Source of the DNA: JAGXLC01 sp041686375
Lineage (GTDB): Bacteria > Bacteroidota > Bacteroidia > Bacteroidales > UBA12077
Reading direction: 5' to 3'
Length of the DNA stretch: 64,000 nt
Assembly (NCBI GenBank): GCA_041686375.1
Contig: JAWLEB010000010.1
Span: 17,415 to 81,414 of the forward strand
How positions within the stretch are numbered: the stretch's first letter is position 1; the number at the start of each line of letters is the position of its first letter. The position numbers and the translations under genes were made by a program. This document shows positions 36,558 through 45,369 of the stretch, piece after piece. The notes below the pieces were generated by a model. It did no database searches. It worked only from the letters and a program-made list of their open reading frames with translations, and was not told the origin of the DNA.

Positions 36558-37604
36558 TCAGTCTATTAAGCCAAGCCTTTTTGCCCTTCTTTCCCATATT
36601 TTCATAGCTTGTTTTTGCATGTCTTCAACATTATCCAGTTCATCCACTATTTCCGTCCCTAACAATGTTTCTATAACATCCTCCATTGTGACAATTCCTA
36701 CCATTTCTCCATATTCACCAACCACCATAGCGATATGTTCTTTTTCTTCAATCAACCTGTAAAACAGTTTTACAATTGGCATTTTCTCATTTACCACCAT
36801 TAAATCTCTACTTAGACTTCTCAATTTCTTGTTCCATTTCTTCTCTATCATATTCTCCATAAGGTCATCTTTAAGGACATAACCGGTAATACCATCAATA
36901 TCAGTATAATAGATTGGAATCCTTGAAACACGAATTTTCTCATGCTGCTCAAAAAACTGTTTTATAGTAAGCTCCTGTGGTGATGCAACCACCACGGTTC
37001 TGGGTGTCATGATGCTTTTAACAACAATATTATTAAATTTCATCAAGTTCAATAAAATTTTTGATTCTTCTTCCTGAAAAATTCCTTCCTTAATTCCAAT
37101 TTCTGTCATTGCCTGAAACTCAGATCTACTGAGAACTGTTCCAGTTTTTTTCTTATTTAAAATCCTTGTAACGTATTTACTTAATATAACAAATGGAAAT
37201 AATGGAGAATATATTAAGATTTTCAATGTAGTTGCTGTAAAAGGAGCTAATCCTTTCCAAAAGTTAGCCCCTATAGTCTTCGGAATAATTTCAGAAAAAA
37301 TTAATATCAAAAGTGTTAACACCCCCGAGATAACAGATAAATATTCATTGCCCCATATCGCTTGTGCCTGAGCTCCAGCGCCAGCAGCTCCTATAGTATG
37401 AGCGAAAGTATTAAGTGTAAGAATAGCTGCTAATGGAGTATCTATTTCCTCTTTGAATTTTTTTAAAGTTTTTCCGTACTTTTTTTTCTCGTTGATTTTA
37501 GCTGCAACAAATGAAGGAGTAATGCTCAACAATGCAGCTTCAAGCAAAGAACATAAAAATGAGAAAAACAGAGCAATAAATAAATACAGAAGTAATAATC
37601 CCAT
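36558..37604 (-). CDS. CNNM (DUF21) membrane protein with CBS domain pair
   Basis: A 348-residue protein of the CNNM/CorC-like family. Residues about 1-150 form the DUF21 membrane domain with three or four helices (LLYLFIALFFSFLCSLLEAALLSI, then LIFSEIIPKTIGANFW), followed by two CBS motifs (MTPRTVVVASPQELTIKQF and HIAMVVGEYGEMVGIVTMEDV). The usual carboxy-terminal CorC/HlyC transporter-associated domain is absent, so it is shorter than typical 420-440 residue members. Relatives take part in Mg or Na/Mg transport; older names call them haemolysins, which is not supported. It lies 33 bases after nadD. Confidence 0.85.
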   Translation of the reverse strand: MGLLLLYLFIALFFSFLCSLLEAALLSITPSFVAAKINEKKKYGKTLKKFKEEIDTPLAAILTLNTFAHTIGAAGAGAQAQAIWGNEYLSVISGVLTLLILIFSEIIPKTIGANFWKGLAPFTATTLKILIYSPLFPFVILSKYVTRILNKKKTGTVLSRSEFQAMTEIGIKEGIFQEEESKILLNLMKFNNIVVKSIMTPRTVVVASPQELTIKQFFEQHEKIRVSRIPIYYTDIDGITGYVLKDDLMENMIEKKWNKKLRSLSRDLMVVNEKMPIVKLFYRLIEEKEHIAMVVGEYGEMVGIVTMEDVIETLLGTEIVDELDNVEDMQKQAMKIWERRAKRLGLID

Positions 37605-37637
37605 AACAAATTATAGTATTAAGTTTAAAGTAAACAT

Positions 37638-38213
37638 CTACTCTTTATATAAATGTCTTTTTTGAATATAATCATATACATTATATGGCAAAAAATATCT
37701 CACATTCTTACCCTTTTTAATTGACTCTCTTATAAAACTGGAAGATATTTCGATTCTAGGAGCATTAAAAAATTTCATTGGATATTTTTTTCTGAATTCC
37801 TCAGGAGATGTATCTATTCTTGGATATACAAACAATTCATATTGATTTATCAAATCTTCATAATCCTTCCATCTATGCAAATTTCTCAGGTTATCCGAGC
37901 CCATTATCATCACAAACTCTTTTCGGGGATATTTCTCACTCAGATAATTGAAAGTAGAAACAGTGTATGAAGGCTTTGGTAGGTCAAACTCCACTTTAGA
38001 AGGAATTATGCGGTCATTACTTTTCAGTGCCAATTTTACCATCTGGTAACGGTCATGTTCTGATATTAACTTATCCTCGTCTTTAAAAGGATTTTGAGGA
38101 GAGATAATTAGCCAAATTTGCTGAAGATCAGAAAACTCAGAAAAGTAGTTAGCAATAGCCAAATGTCCGATATGTACGGGGTTAAATGATCCAAAGAACA
38201 AACCAACCTTCAT
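37638..38213 (-). CDS. nadD: Nicotinate-nucleotide adenylyltransferase
   Basis: A 191-residue NadD, which makes deamido-NAD from nicotinate mononucleotide and ATP. The nucleotidyltransferase motif is GLFFGSFNPVHIGHLAIA (GxFxPxHxGH), and the later motif SSSFIRESIKKGKNVRYFLP (ISSTxIR type) is present. It sits in the yicC-gmk-nadD order common in the phylum, 40 bases after gmk. Confidence 0.94.
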   Translation of the reverse strand: MKVGLFFGSFNPVHIGHLAIANYFSEFSDLQQIWLIISPQNPFKDEDKLISEHDRYQMVKLALKSNDRIIPSKVEFDLPKPSYTVSTFNYLSEKYPRKEFVMIMGSDNLRNLHRWKDYEDLINQYELFVYPRIDTSPEEFRKKYPMKFFNAPRIEISSSFIRESIKKGKNVRYFLPYNVYDYIQKRHLYKE

Positions 38214-38253
38214 ACTTTTATTTTTTAATCAGCTTTAAGTACATCTGTAGAAT

Positions 38254-38829
38254 TTAACTTTGAGATGAATTCAAAAATTCAAGAATGGCGTTTTCAGCTT
38301 CATTCACGGATTGATTCACATCAAAGTTATATATAATTTTATCAAAATGCGAAGCATATTGAATTTCTGATTCAGCCTTATAAATACGAATTTTAATTTT
38401 CTCTGATTCTTCTGAAGAACGATTAATTAATCTCTGCTCAAGTTCATCTAATGATGGAGGCATTATAAATATCGCCAATGCCTCTTTTCCATAGATCTTC
38501 TTTAAATTTAATCCTCCGAATACATCTACATCAAAGATAAGATTACTGCCTTTATTACGAATCCGTTCTACTTCACTTTTTAAAGTGCCATAAAAATGAT
38601 TAGGGTAAACTTCCTCCCATTCAACAAATTCATTATTTCGAATTTTCTTTTTAAACTCTTCTACTGTAAAAAAATAATAATCTATGCCATTGATTTCTGA
38701 ATTTCGTTTTTCCCTGCTGCAGGCTGAAATTGAAAATTCAAGATTCAAATTTCTTTGTAATAAACTTCTTACAATAGTAGTTTTACCAGCCCCTGAAGGG
38801 GCAGAAAATATTATGAGTTTACCTTTCAT
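38254..38829 (-). CDS. gmk: Guanylate kinase
   Basis: A 191-residue guanylate kinase (GMP + ATP to GDP + ADP). The P loop is SAPSGAGKTTI (about residues 9-19); GMP-binding residues are in ACSREKRNSEINGIDYYF, and FVEWEEVYPNHFYGTL and NLIFDVDVFGGLNLK follow. The family's R-x-x-R contact appears as SREKR. It follows yicC by about 150 bases and precedes nadD. Confidence 0.95.
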   Translation of the reverse strand: MKGKLIIFSAPSGAGKTTIVRSLLQRNLNLEFSISACSREKRNSEINGIDYYFFTVEEFKKKIRNNEFVEWEEVYPNHFYGTLKSEVERIRNKGSNLIFDVDVFGGLNLKKIYGKEALAIFIMPPSLDELEQRLINRSSEESEKIKIRIYKAESEIQYASHFDKIIYNFDVNQSVNEAENAILEFLNSSQS

Positions 38830-38979
38830 TAGAATATTGTTAATATTTTTTATTAGCCATATCCTTCAAGCTTGATTCATTGGCAATAATAAATTTGCAA
38901 TATTTCCCCACAGAATTTATGTTTTATTCTCCATTCTTAAAAAATTGAACACAGTCCAATAAACTTAACATAAAAAATT

Positions 38980-39855
38980 CTACAACACATTCATTAATTG
39001 TTCTTTAATTTTTTCCAGCTCATCCTTCATTTTCACAACAATTTTTTGTATTCCGGCATCATTCGCTTTGGACCCTATGGTATTAATTTCTCTGCCAATT
39101 TCCTGCGCAACAAAATTCAGTTTCTTACCTTCTGAATTGTGTTCGTCCATAATTTCCATGAAATAATCAAAATGATTTTTAAGTCTCACCTTCTCTTCTG
39201 CGATATCAAACTTCTCCAGGTAATATACCAATTCCTCTTCAAATCTTTTCTGATCAATTTCATAATCATGTTTTATTTCATTAAAACGATTGTGCAAACG
39301 CTCTTTAACTCGATCAAAACGTCCATTATCAAGTTTTTCAATTTTCTCTATATAAGAAGATAAGATAGCTATTCGTTCTTTAAAATCTTTTTCAATAGCT
39401 CTCCCTTCCTGTTGCCGAAAGTCCGATAATTTTGACAATGCCTTATCCATAACCTGGATAACCTTTTGCCATTCTTCATCAGTTAATTCCTCTTCCTCCC
39501 TTGTAAAAGCTTCGGGCATTTGGAGAGCTGTACGGAGCAAATCTCCACTGAGCGGTATATTCATTTCTTCGCTAAGCTCACTAATCTGATGCATATAGTT
39601 TCTTACTACTGTTTTATTTATGTCCGCAGCATTTTCCTCTGCCTTATACTGTGGCTCAATCACACAATTTATCTTACCACGCTGTAATTCCTGGCTGATT
39701 TTTTTCCTTAACTCCAGCTCTTTTTCCCTGAGATAAGAAGGTAACTTCATACTTATATCACAATATTTGCTGTTAAGAGCTTTTATTTCAACAGATATAG
39801 TTTTATCAGCATATTCTGCATCTGCTTTTCCATATCCGGTCATCGAAAGTAACAT
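38980..39855 (-). CDS. yicC: YicC-family endoribonuclease
   Basis: A 291-residue YicC/YloC protein. The amino-terminal domain starts MLLSMTGYGKADAEY and has VEIKALNSKYCDISMKLP; the carboxy-terminal DUF1732 part ends with HNSEGKKLNFVAQEIGREINT and IGSKANDAGIQ. Members act as endoribonucleases in RNA turnover. The gene is upstream of gmk, as often seen. Confidence 0.93.
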   Translation of the reverse strand: MLLSMTGYGKADAEYADKTISVEIKALNSKYCDISMKLPSYLREKELELRKKISQELQRGKINCVIEPQYKAEENAADINKTVVRNYMHQISELSEEMNIPLSGDLLRTALQMPEAFTREEEELTDEEWQKVIQVMDKALSKLSDFRQQEGRAIEKDFKERIAILSSYIEKIEKLDNGRFDRVKERLHNRFNEIKHDYEIDQKRFEEELVYYLEKFDIAEEKVRLKNHFDYFMEIMDEHNSEGKKLNFVAQEIGREINTIGSKANDAGIQKIVVKMKDELEKIKEQLMNVL

Positions 39856-39927
39856 ACAAGTAATTATTAATTTTATTTCTGCAAAGGTACAATAATAGAA
39901 TTAATCCTGAATTATTCCCAATAAGTT

Positions 39928-41274
39928 TCAAAAATGTTTTTTCTTTTTTACGACAACCTTCTTCTTCCAGTTTCCCGTAAGATAATAAGCATAGGCCATA
40001 AGGAAGCCCAGCACCCAGCCAATAGGTATAGACCACCAAATACCCACAGCTCCAAGTCTCTCTGAAAGCAAATAGGCTCCCGGAATACGAATGCCCCAGA
40101 GCGAAAATATGGTTGTAATCATTGGCACAACTGTAGCTCCAGCTCCCCTCAACACCCCTGAAGTAACAAACATCATAGAAAAAACAAGGTAGAACGATCC
40201 CACAATTGTCAGATATTCCACGCCAACTTCAATCACTGAACTATCCTGCGTGAACAGTCCCATTATGAAAGTTCCAAAGAGTAAAACGACAACAGTAACG
40301 AGCAATGAAATTACTGACGACATCTTCAGCGTTTCAATATATCCCTTTTTCACTCTTTCCTCTTTGTTCGCTCCGAGATTTTGACCCACGAAAGTCGAAA
40401 GTGCTGTGGCAAAATTCATTGCCGGCAAAGTTGCAAGGGAATTCACCCGTGCTGCAACAGAATAAGCGGCAATAACACTTGTTCCAAATTGATTTACGAT
40501 CCCAATCAGGGCCGTCATTCCCACAGCCACAACTGTTTGTTGGATACCAGTAGGAAGCCCGATACGCATACTTTTACGAAACAAATCTTTATCAAAATAA
40601 AGATTTTTTAATGAAAAACGGATAACATTATGTGTTCGGTTCAGATAAATTACAGCCATAATAAACGCTCCTCCCTGTGCGAATATTGAAGCAAAGGCAA
40701 CCCCTTGTATACCCCATTCAAATACAATTACAAATAATAGATCAAGTGAAATATTCAACACAGTTGAAATAATTAAAAAGTAGAGGGGGGTTTTTGAATC
40801 TCCTAATCCACGCAAAGAAGCGCTTATTCCAAAAAAACCAAAAAAGACAAAAACCCCTCCAAAAAATATTTTAAGGTAAACCTGTGCAAGTGGAATCACT
40901 TCCTCCGGAAGTCTTAATAACAAAAATATTTCCCTGCTGAATAAGATACCCATTGAGCCTACTACAATTGCTCCAAAAAATAAAAAAATAAATAGGGTGT
41001 CAATGGTTCTTTTCACTTTATCCATTTCACCTGCCCCAAAATATTGGGCTATAACTACCGTACTTCCGGAAGCTATTCCAATAACCAATGCAAAAAACAC
41101 AAAGATTACCGGAAAAGAAGCTCCAACTGCTGCCAAAGCCTCTTTTCCAATAAAATTACCAACTACCACACTATCCACTATGTTATATAGCTGATGAAAT
41201 ACATTCCCCAAAAGCATTGGCAGGGCAAAACGTAGAATCAGTCCTCTTTCTTTTCCACTTGTCAGGTCCTTCAT
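39928..41274 (-). CDS. MATE-family multidrug/Na+ exporter
   Basis: A 448-residue MATE transporter with 12 membrane helices. It begins KDLTSGKERGLILRFALPMLLGNVFHQLYNIVDSVVVGNF, split over residues 2-42, and shows the family's internal repeat (a second half begins near residue 235 with FRKSMRIGLPTGIQQTVVAVG). Members export cationic drugs or metabolites against Na or H. The Lys-rich tail KKKVVVKKKKHF is likely cytosolic. An inverted repeat pair lies 45-105 bases upstream and may be an operator. The substrate is unknown. Confidence 0.92.
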   Translation of the reverse strand: MKDLTSGKERGLILRFALPMLLGNVFHQLYNIVDSVVVGNFIGKEALAAVGASFPVIFVFFALVIGIASGSTVVIAQYFGAGEMDKVKRTIDTLFIFLFFGAIVVGSMGILFSREIFLLLRLPEEVIPLAQVYLKIFFGGVFVFFGFFGISASLRGLGDSKTPLYFLIISTVLNISLDLLFVIVFEWGIQGVAFASIFAQGGAFIMAVIYLNRTHNVIRFSLKNLYFDKDLFRKSMRIGLPTGIQQTVVAVGMTALIGIVNQFGTSVIAAYSVAARVNSLATLPAMNFATALSTFVGQNLGANKEERVKKGYIETLKMSSVISLLVTVVVLLFGTFIMGLFTQDSSVIEVGVEYLTIVGSFYLVFSMMFVTSGVLRGAGATVVPMITTIFSLWGIRIPGAYLLSERLGAVGIWWSIPIGWVLGFLMAYAYYLTGNWKKKVVVKKKKHF

Positions 41275-41318
41275 TATGACTTAGTTGGTTACCTTTATTC
41301 TGAAAAATAAACAACAAA

Positions 41319-41392
41319 TATACAACAGACAGTACTACATAAACACTTATAATGTTCAATTCATACTATCTGTTGTACACTTTTCGAAAAGT
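41319..41392. repeat. Inverted repeat pair and palindrome upstream of the MATE gene
   Basis: The 16-mers at 41319-41334 and 41364-41379 are inverted copies with 14 of 16 matches (core ACAACAGA against TCTGTTGT), 29 bases apart. They are followed at 41379-41392 by the perfect palindrome ACTTTTCGAAAAGT. The pair lies just upstream of the MATE start, where a repressor site would be expected. Confidence 0.5.
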
Positions 41393-41521
41393 ATGGTGTC
41401 CCCTTGTCTTAATCTCATTATTCATAAAAAATAAACAAGTTTTGTTTCAACATAATACTGTTGGACAAGGAAACAACTAATAAATAAAACTAATGGCGGA
41501 TAGTTGAAATTTGTAACCCCA

Positions 41522-42898
41522 TTAGACCCTTTCCATTTCGACAGTAAAATGCCTCATAATAGGAGCTTCATTAACAACCTTAAGTCCCTTCGTAATTGAG
41601 TCCCTTCTGTCAAATACATTCTTTAAACCCGCCGCAACCACATCCATATGATTATTTGTATATACTCTTCGTGGAATTGTCAGTCTAACCAATTCAAGTT
41701 CAGGGTATCGGTTTTTCCTTGTAACAGGATCTCTGTCTGCCAATAAAGTTCCTATTTCTACGCCGCGGACTCCAGATTCAATATAAAGTTCTACTGCGAG
41801 GGTTTGGGCTCTCAACTGTTCTTTAGGTAAATCTGGCAAAAAAGCATTGGCATCTACAAAAATTGCATGCCCGCCAAAAGGATGTTGGACAGGAATATTA
41901 AAATCAGCCAACTTTTGGCCGAGATAAGCTACTTGTTGAATTCTTGTTTCCAGATAATCAAATTCTGTTCCTTCATACAATCCGATGGATAATGCATTCA
42001 TATCACGCCCGGACATTCCTCCATAAGTGATAAACCCTTCAAACATAATATTGTAAACACTTGCCTGTTTAAATATTTCTTCTTCTTTACAAGCAATAAA
42101 ACCACCCATATTTACAATCGCATCCTTTTTGCTGCTCATAGTCATGAAATCAGCAAATTGAAACATCTCTCTCACGATTTCCCTAATAGATTTATTTTCA
42201 TAACCCGCCTCCCTGGTCTTTATGAAATAAGCATTTTCAGCAAAACGGGCTGAATCGAAAAGCACCTTTACATTGTGCTTATCAGCCAACTGCTTAACTT
42301 CTTTCAGGTTTTGCATTGAAACAGGCTGGCCCCCTGAAGAATTACAGGTTAGTGTCAAAACCACAAAAGGAATGTTTTCACTGGAATTTTCTTCCAGTAC
42401 TTTATCCAGTTTATTGATATCAATATTGCCTTTGAACGGATGTTCAATTTGTGTGTCAAAAGCTTCATCAATAGTGCAGTCAACAGCAGTCGCCTTTCTA
42501 AACTCAATATGTCCTTTTGTGGTATCAAAATGAGAGTTTCCGGGAATAATATTCCCTTCTTTCACCAAAACGGAAAACAAAACATTCTCAGCAGCTCTGC
42601 CCTGATGCGTTGGTAAAAAATAATTAAACCCGAAAATATCTTTAATGGTATTTTTTAATTTATAATAAGAAGAAGCACCGGCATAACTCTCATCACCAGT
42701 CATTAATCCAGCCCATTGTTTATCACTCATTGCTCCCGTGCCGGAATCGGTTAATAAATCAATAAATACTTGTTCACTTTTCAGATTGAATAAATTATAA
42801 CGGGCTTCCTTAATCCATTTTTCTCTCTCAGTCTGGGTACTTTTTTCAATGGCTTCAACCATTTTAATTTTGTATGATTCAGCAAATGGTAATTCCAT
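41522..42898 (-). CDS. tnaA: Tryptophanase
   Basis: A 458-residue PLP-dependent beta-eliminating lyase that cuts tryptophan to indole, pyruvate and ammonia. The PLP lysine lies in FMTMSSKKDAIVNMGG near residue 255. Three specificity positions favour tryptophanase over tyrosine phenol-lyase: Asp in HFDTTKGH (Thr in the tyrosine enzyme), VEIG near residue 385 (MERG there) and His in MRHFTVE near the end. Also seen are LLTDSGTGAMSDKQWAG and THQGRAAEN. It is monocistronic. No tnaC-like leader was recognised in the 280-base upstream gap. Confidence 0.9.
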   Translation of the reverse strand: MELPFAESYKIKMVEAIEKSTQTEREKWIKEARYNLFNLKSEQVFIDLLTDSGTGAMSDKQWAGLMTGDESYAGASSYYKLKNTIKDIFGFNYFLPTHQGRAAENVLFSVLVKEGNIIPGNSHFDTTKGHIEFRKATAVDCTIDEAFDTQIEHPFKGNIDINKLDKVLEENSSENIPFVVLTLTCNSSGGQPVSMQNLKEVKQLADKHNVKVLFDSARFAENAYFIKTREAGYENKSIREIVREMFQFADFMTMSSKKDAIVNMGGFIACKEEEIFKQASVYNIMFEGFITYGGMSGRDMNALSIGLYEGTEFDYLETRIQQVAYLGQKLADFNIPVQHPFGGHAIFVDANAFLPDLPKEQLRAQTLAVELYIESGVRGVEIGTLLADRDPVTRKNRYPELELVRLTIPRRVYTNNHMDVVAAGLKNVFDRRDSITKGLKVVNEAPIMRHFTVEMERV

Positions 42899-43180
42899 AA
42901 CTAATATATTTTATTAATTTTACATCAATAACTAAAAATCATTAATTGTTGAAGGTAAGCGCTGTTAATGTCAGGTCAAAATCCAGTAAAATTTAAACGT
43001 AACTATATAGCAGCGGTCAATATAAGTAAGGAGTACTTATCCCGTCTTTTGATGTTAAGGTAACGGTATCGCGGTTTATATTCCTTTATGAATGCTTCGG
43101 CCATCTTCTGAAATTTTTTACAAAATTATTATTTTAATCAAAAAAGAAATAAATTACGCCCAAAAATTTTGTACTAAACC

Positions 43181-44944
43181 ATGAGCATACAAACACATAT
43201 TTCCCTTATAATCTTTATTTTGCATCCCAATTTACTATGTGCCGCCCTATTGTTACTAAATCCTGTCAGCAGAGAAAACATTAACACTCAAGCCCCTACG
43301 GTAATTGACACCACTATTAATGAAGGATCAAATAACGATTCGATTCCTGATACCTCGAGAATATCCATCCCGGATACATTTCAGGAACAGATAAAATTCT
43401 CCGGAGTTACTATTTATCTACCTTTTCAGGATACAGCAACTGCGAAAGATACAATACTTGAAAAGCAAAAAGACCAAACCGCCGAACAGGATCGCAAAGA
43501 TACTGTTGCCACGGAGCAGGACACTGTCAAAATGGCTGAAAAAGACAGCCTTATCATGCAAGATGAAAAAGAAAAACTAGTTACTAAACTAGATTCTGCT
43601 TTTTACTACATGAACAAATATACACAGAAAGATACACTAAGAATAATAGATGACACGCTGCAAACACATATTGACAAGCTCATCCATTTCCTTAAAAGCC
43701 AGCCAATAGATTCATCCATTAACTATTTGAATGAATGGCTACAAAAAGATACGCTTAAAGAAGAATTTTCAGATACCACAAACATTGAACAAACCGATTC
43801 CCTGATTAATTATCTCAACTACATGTTAGAGTATGCAGAAGAAGATTCAGTAGAGTTTTATATTATTACAAAAAACAATGATACCGTCCCTCTTTGGCTT
43901 TCCAAAGAAGAAAAAAAAGATTCCTCACGCCTGGTATTATACGATGATCTTGATAATCCGGCAGGATTGTGGGTAACCCCTTTAAATAAAAATGCAATTA
44001 AATTACAGTTTGATGAAAATACGGTAATTGAAAAAAACGGATTTAGAAAACGAAGAGAAGAAGATTTACCCATTATAATAGATTTAGAAAAACTAAAGAA
44101 ACACAAACCCATTGATATGGTATTCCCTCAGTGGAGGACTGGTGGAACGGCTAATCTAGACTTCAATCAGGGTTACGTCAAAAATTGGGTAAAAGGTGGA
44201 GAAAGCACATTAAGTTCATTGTTGCATATAAAATTTAATGTTGGCTATAAAAAAGGGGAAACAGCCTGGGATAATGATATAGAATATAAAGCAGGAATAT
44301 TGCAAAGTGGAGAAAGAGGATTAAGAAAAAACGAAGATGTTTTTGAAATCAATTCAAAATTTGGCAATAATGCAAGTAAAGACTGGTATTATAGTGCTCT
44401 TGTCAACTTCACTACCCAATTATTTCGGGGATACGATTATCCGAATGACTCTGTAGCCGTATCAGGATTATTATCACCAGCATATTTGGTTTTTTCGGTT
44501 GGTATGGACTATAAACCATCAAATGATCTGACGATATTACTCTCGCCAATATCATCAAAATATTCAATGATGCGGGATACATCAAGGTTTGATCAAACAA
44601 AATTTGGTATCAGTAAAGACGAGAAAGTCAAAAAAGAGTTGGGTGCATATGTGAAATCTATATATGAATTTAATGTTCATGAAGATATTCATATCGAGAA
44701 TAAAGTAAAGCTCTTCACAAATTATTTAAATAAACCACAAAACATAGATATAGACTGGGAAGTAATAGTTAATATGCAGATTACTGACTACATTAAAGCT
44801 TCTGTAAATAGTCACCTCGTATATGAGGATGACATTGATTTCCCCGTTTATGAAATTATTGATGGAGAAGAAACACAAGTGGGTACGACAAAAAAGATAC
44901 AGTTCAAAGAAGTAATAAGCGTAGGAATTACATATAGATTTTAA
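43181..44944 (+). CDS. DUF3078 outer-membrane beta-barrel protein with Asp/Glu/Lys-rich spacer
   Basis: A 587-residue protein with a hydrophobic export signal at residues about 5-27. A long acidic, Thr/Asp/Lys-rich spacer (about 35-300) holds recurring KDT/QKDTL and YLN.{3}Q-type pieces such as YMNKYTQKDTLRI and YLNEWLQKDTLKE (two near copies about 60 residues apart). The carboxy-terminal part starts QWRTGGTANLDFNQGYVKNW and has DUF3078 features ending VGITYRF, an aromatic barrel end, so it should sit in the outer membrane. Function unknown. A terminator follows. Confidence 0.8.
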   Translation: MSIQTHISLIIFILHPNLLCAALLLLNPVSRENINTQAPTVIDTTINEGSNNDSIPDTSRISIPDTFQEQIKFSGVTIYLPFQDTATAKDTILEKQKDQTAEQDRKDTVATEQDTVKMAEKDSLIMQDEKEKLVTKLDSAFYYMNKYTQKDTLRIIDDTLQTHIDKLIHFLKSQPIDSSINYLNEWLQKDTLKEEFSDTTNIEQTDSLINYLNYMLEYAEEDSVEFYIITKNNDTVPLWLSKEEKKDSSRLVLYDDLDNPAGLWVTPLNKNAIKLQFDENTVIEKNGFRKRREEDLPIIIDLEKLKKHKPIDMVFPQWRTGGTANLDFNQGYVKNWVKGGESTLSSLLHIKFNVGYKKGETAWDNDIEYKAGILQSGERGLRKNEDVFEINSKFGNNASKDWYYSALVNFTTQLFRGYDYPNDSVAVSGLLSPAYLVFSVGMDYKPSNDLTILLSPISSKYSMMRDTSRFDQTKFGISKDEKVKKELGAYVKSIYEFNVHEDIHIENKVKLFTNYLNKPQNIDIDWEVIVNMQITDYIKASVNSHLVYEDDIDFPVYEIIDGEETQVGTTKKIQFKEVISVGITYRF

Positions 44945-44980
44945 CCATGAAAAAAATTATTCACCTGATAAAAAAACAAA

Positions 44981-45009
44981 AAAGTCAGAAACAAAATGCT
45001 TCTGACTTT
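44981..45009 (+). terminator. Hairpin after the DUF3078 gene
   Basis: AAAGTCAGAA (44981-44990) pairs with TTCTGACTTT (45000-45009) over a nine-base loop, 37 bases after the stop. The stem itself ends in TTT; no longer T run follows. Confidence 0.65.
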
Positions 45010-45369
45010 CTTGATACCCATTTACTAACCCTAAAACTAAATGAAAAAACTAAAACCCTTTAAAATATCACAGATTTTCGGGATAAAAATGTTATTTAAT
45101 TAAACGTTTTTTTTTAAAAATTGTTGCAAAATTATGTATTTTTTATTCTTTTAATAAACTAACTTTAAATAACTTATTATAAAAAATATAGATTAAATTA
45201 TATAAAGTTTTAATTCAATGATAAAAATCATTGCTTCCAGACATATGAATTAATCATATTTACGGAATCAAAAAAATAATATGTTATAAAAACATCTTCC
45301 GTCATAAAACTTTTATATGATTTTTTCGTCATAAAGATTTATAAATGCCAAATAAAGATTAACAAATCT
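45010..45369. other. AT-rich gap before the pyruvate carboxylase B-like gene
   Basis: 360 bases, very AT-rich, with no ORF I would call. It should hold the promoter of the downstream plus-strand gene, but no full TTTG / TAnnTTTG pair is evident. Confidence 0.5.

Noticed and set aside
36558..37604. Haemolysin annotation for the CNNM/CBS protein
   Set aside because: The family name is historical; the domains point to ion transport and nothing indicates a toxin.
43003..43104. Minus-strand 33-residue ORF starting MAEAFIKEYKPRY, which looks a little like a transposase end
   Set aside because: Too short, no recognisable motif and no inverted repeats or partner fragments nearby; may be a chance ORF or a tiny scar.
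44947..45060. Plus-strand micro-ORF of 37 codons after the DUF3078 gene
   Set aside because: It runs through the terminator hairpin and is Lys/Leu low complexity with no family resemblance.
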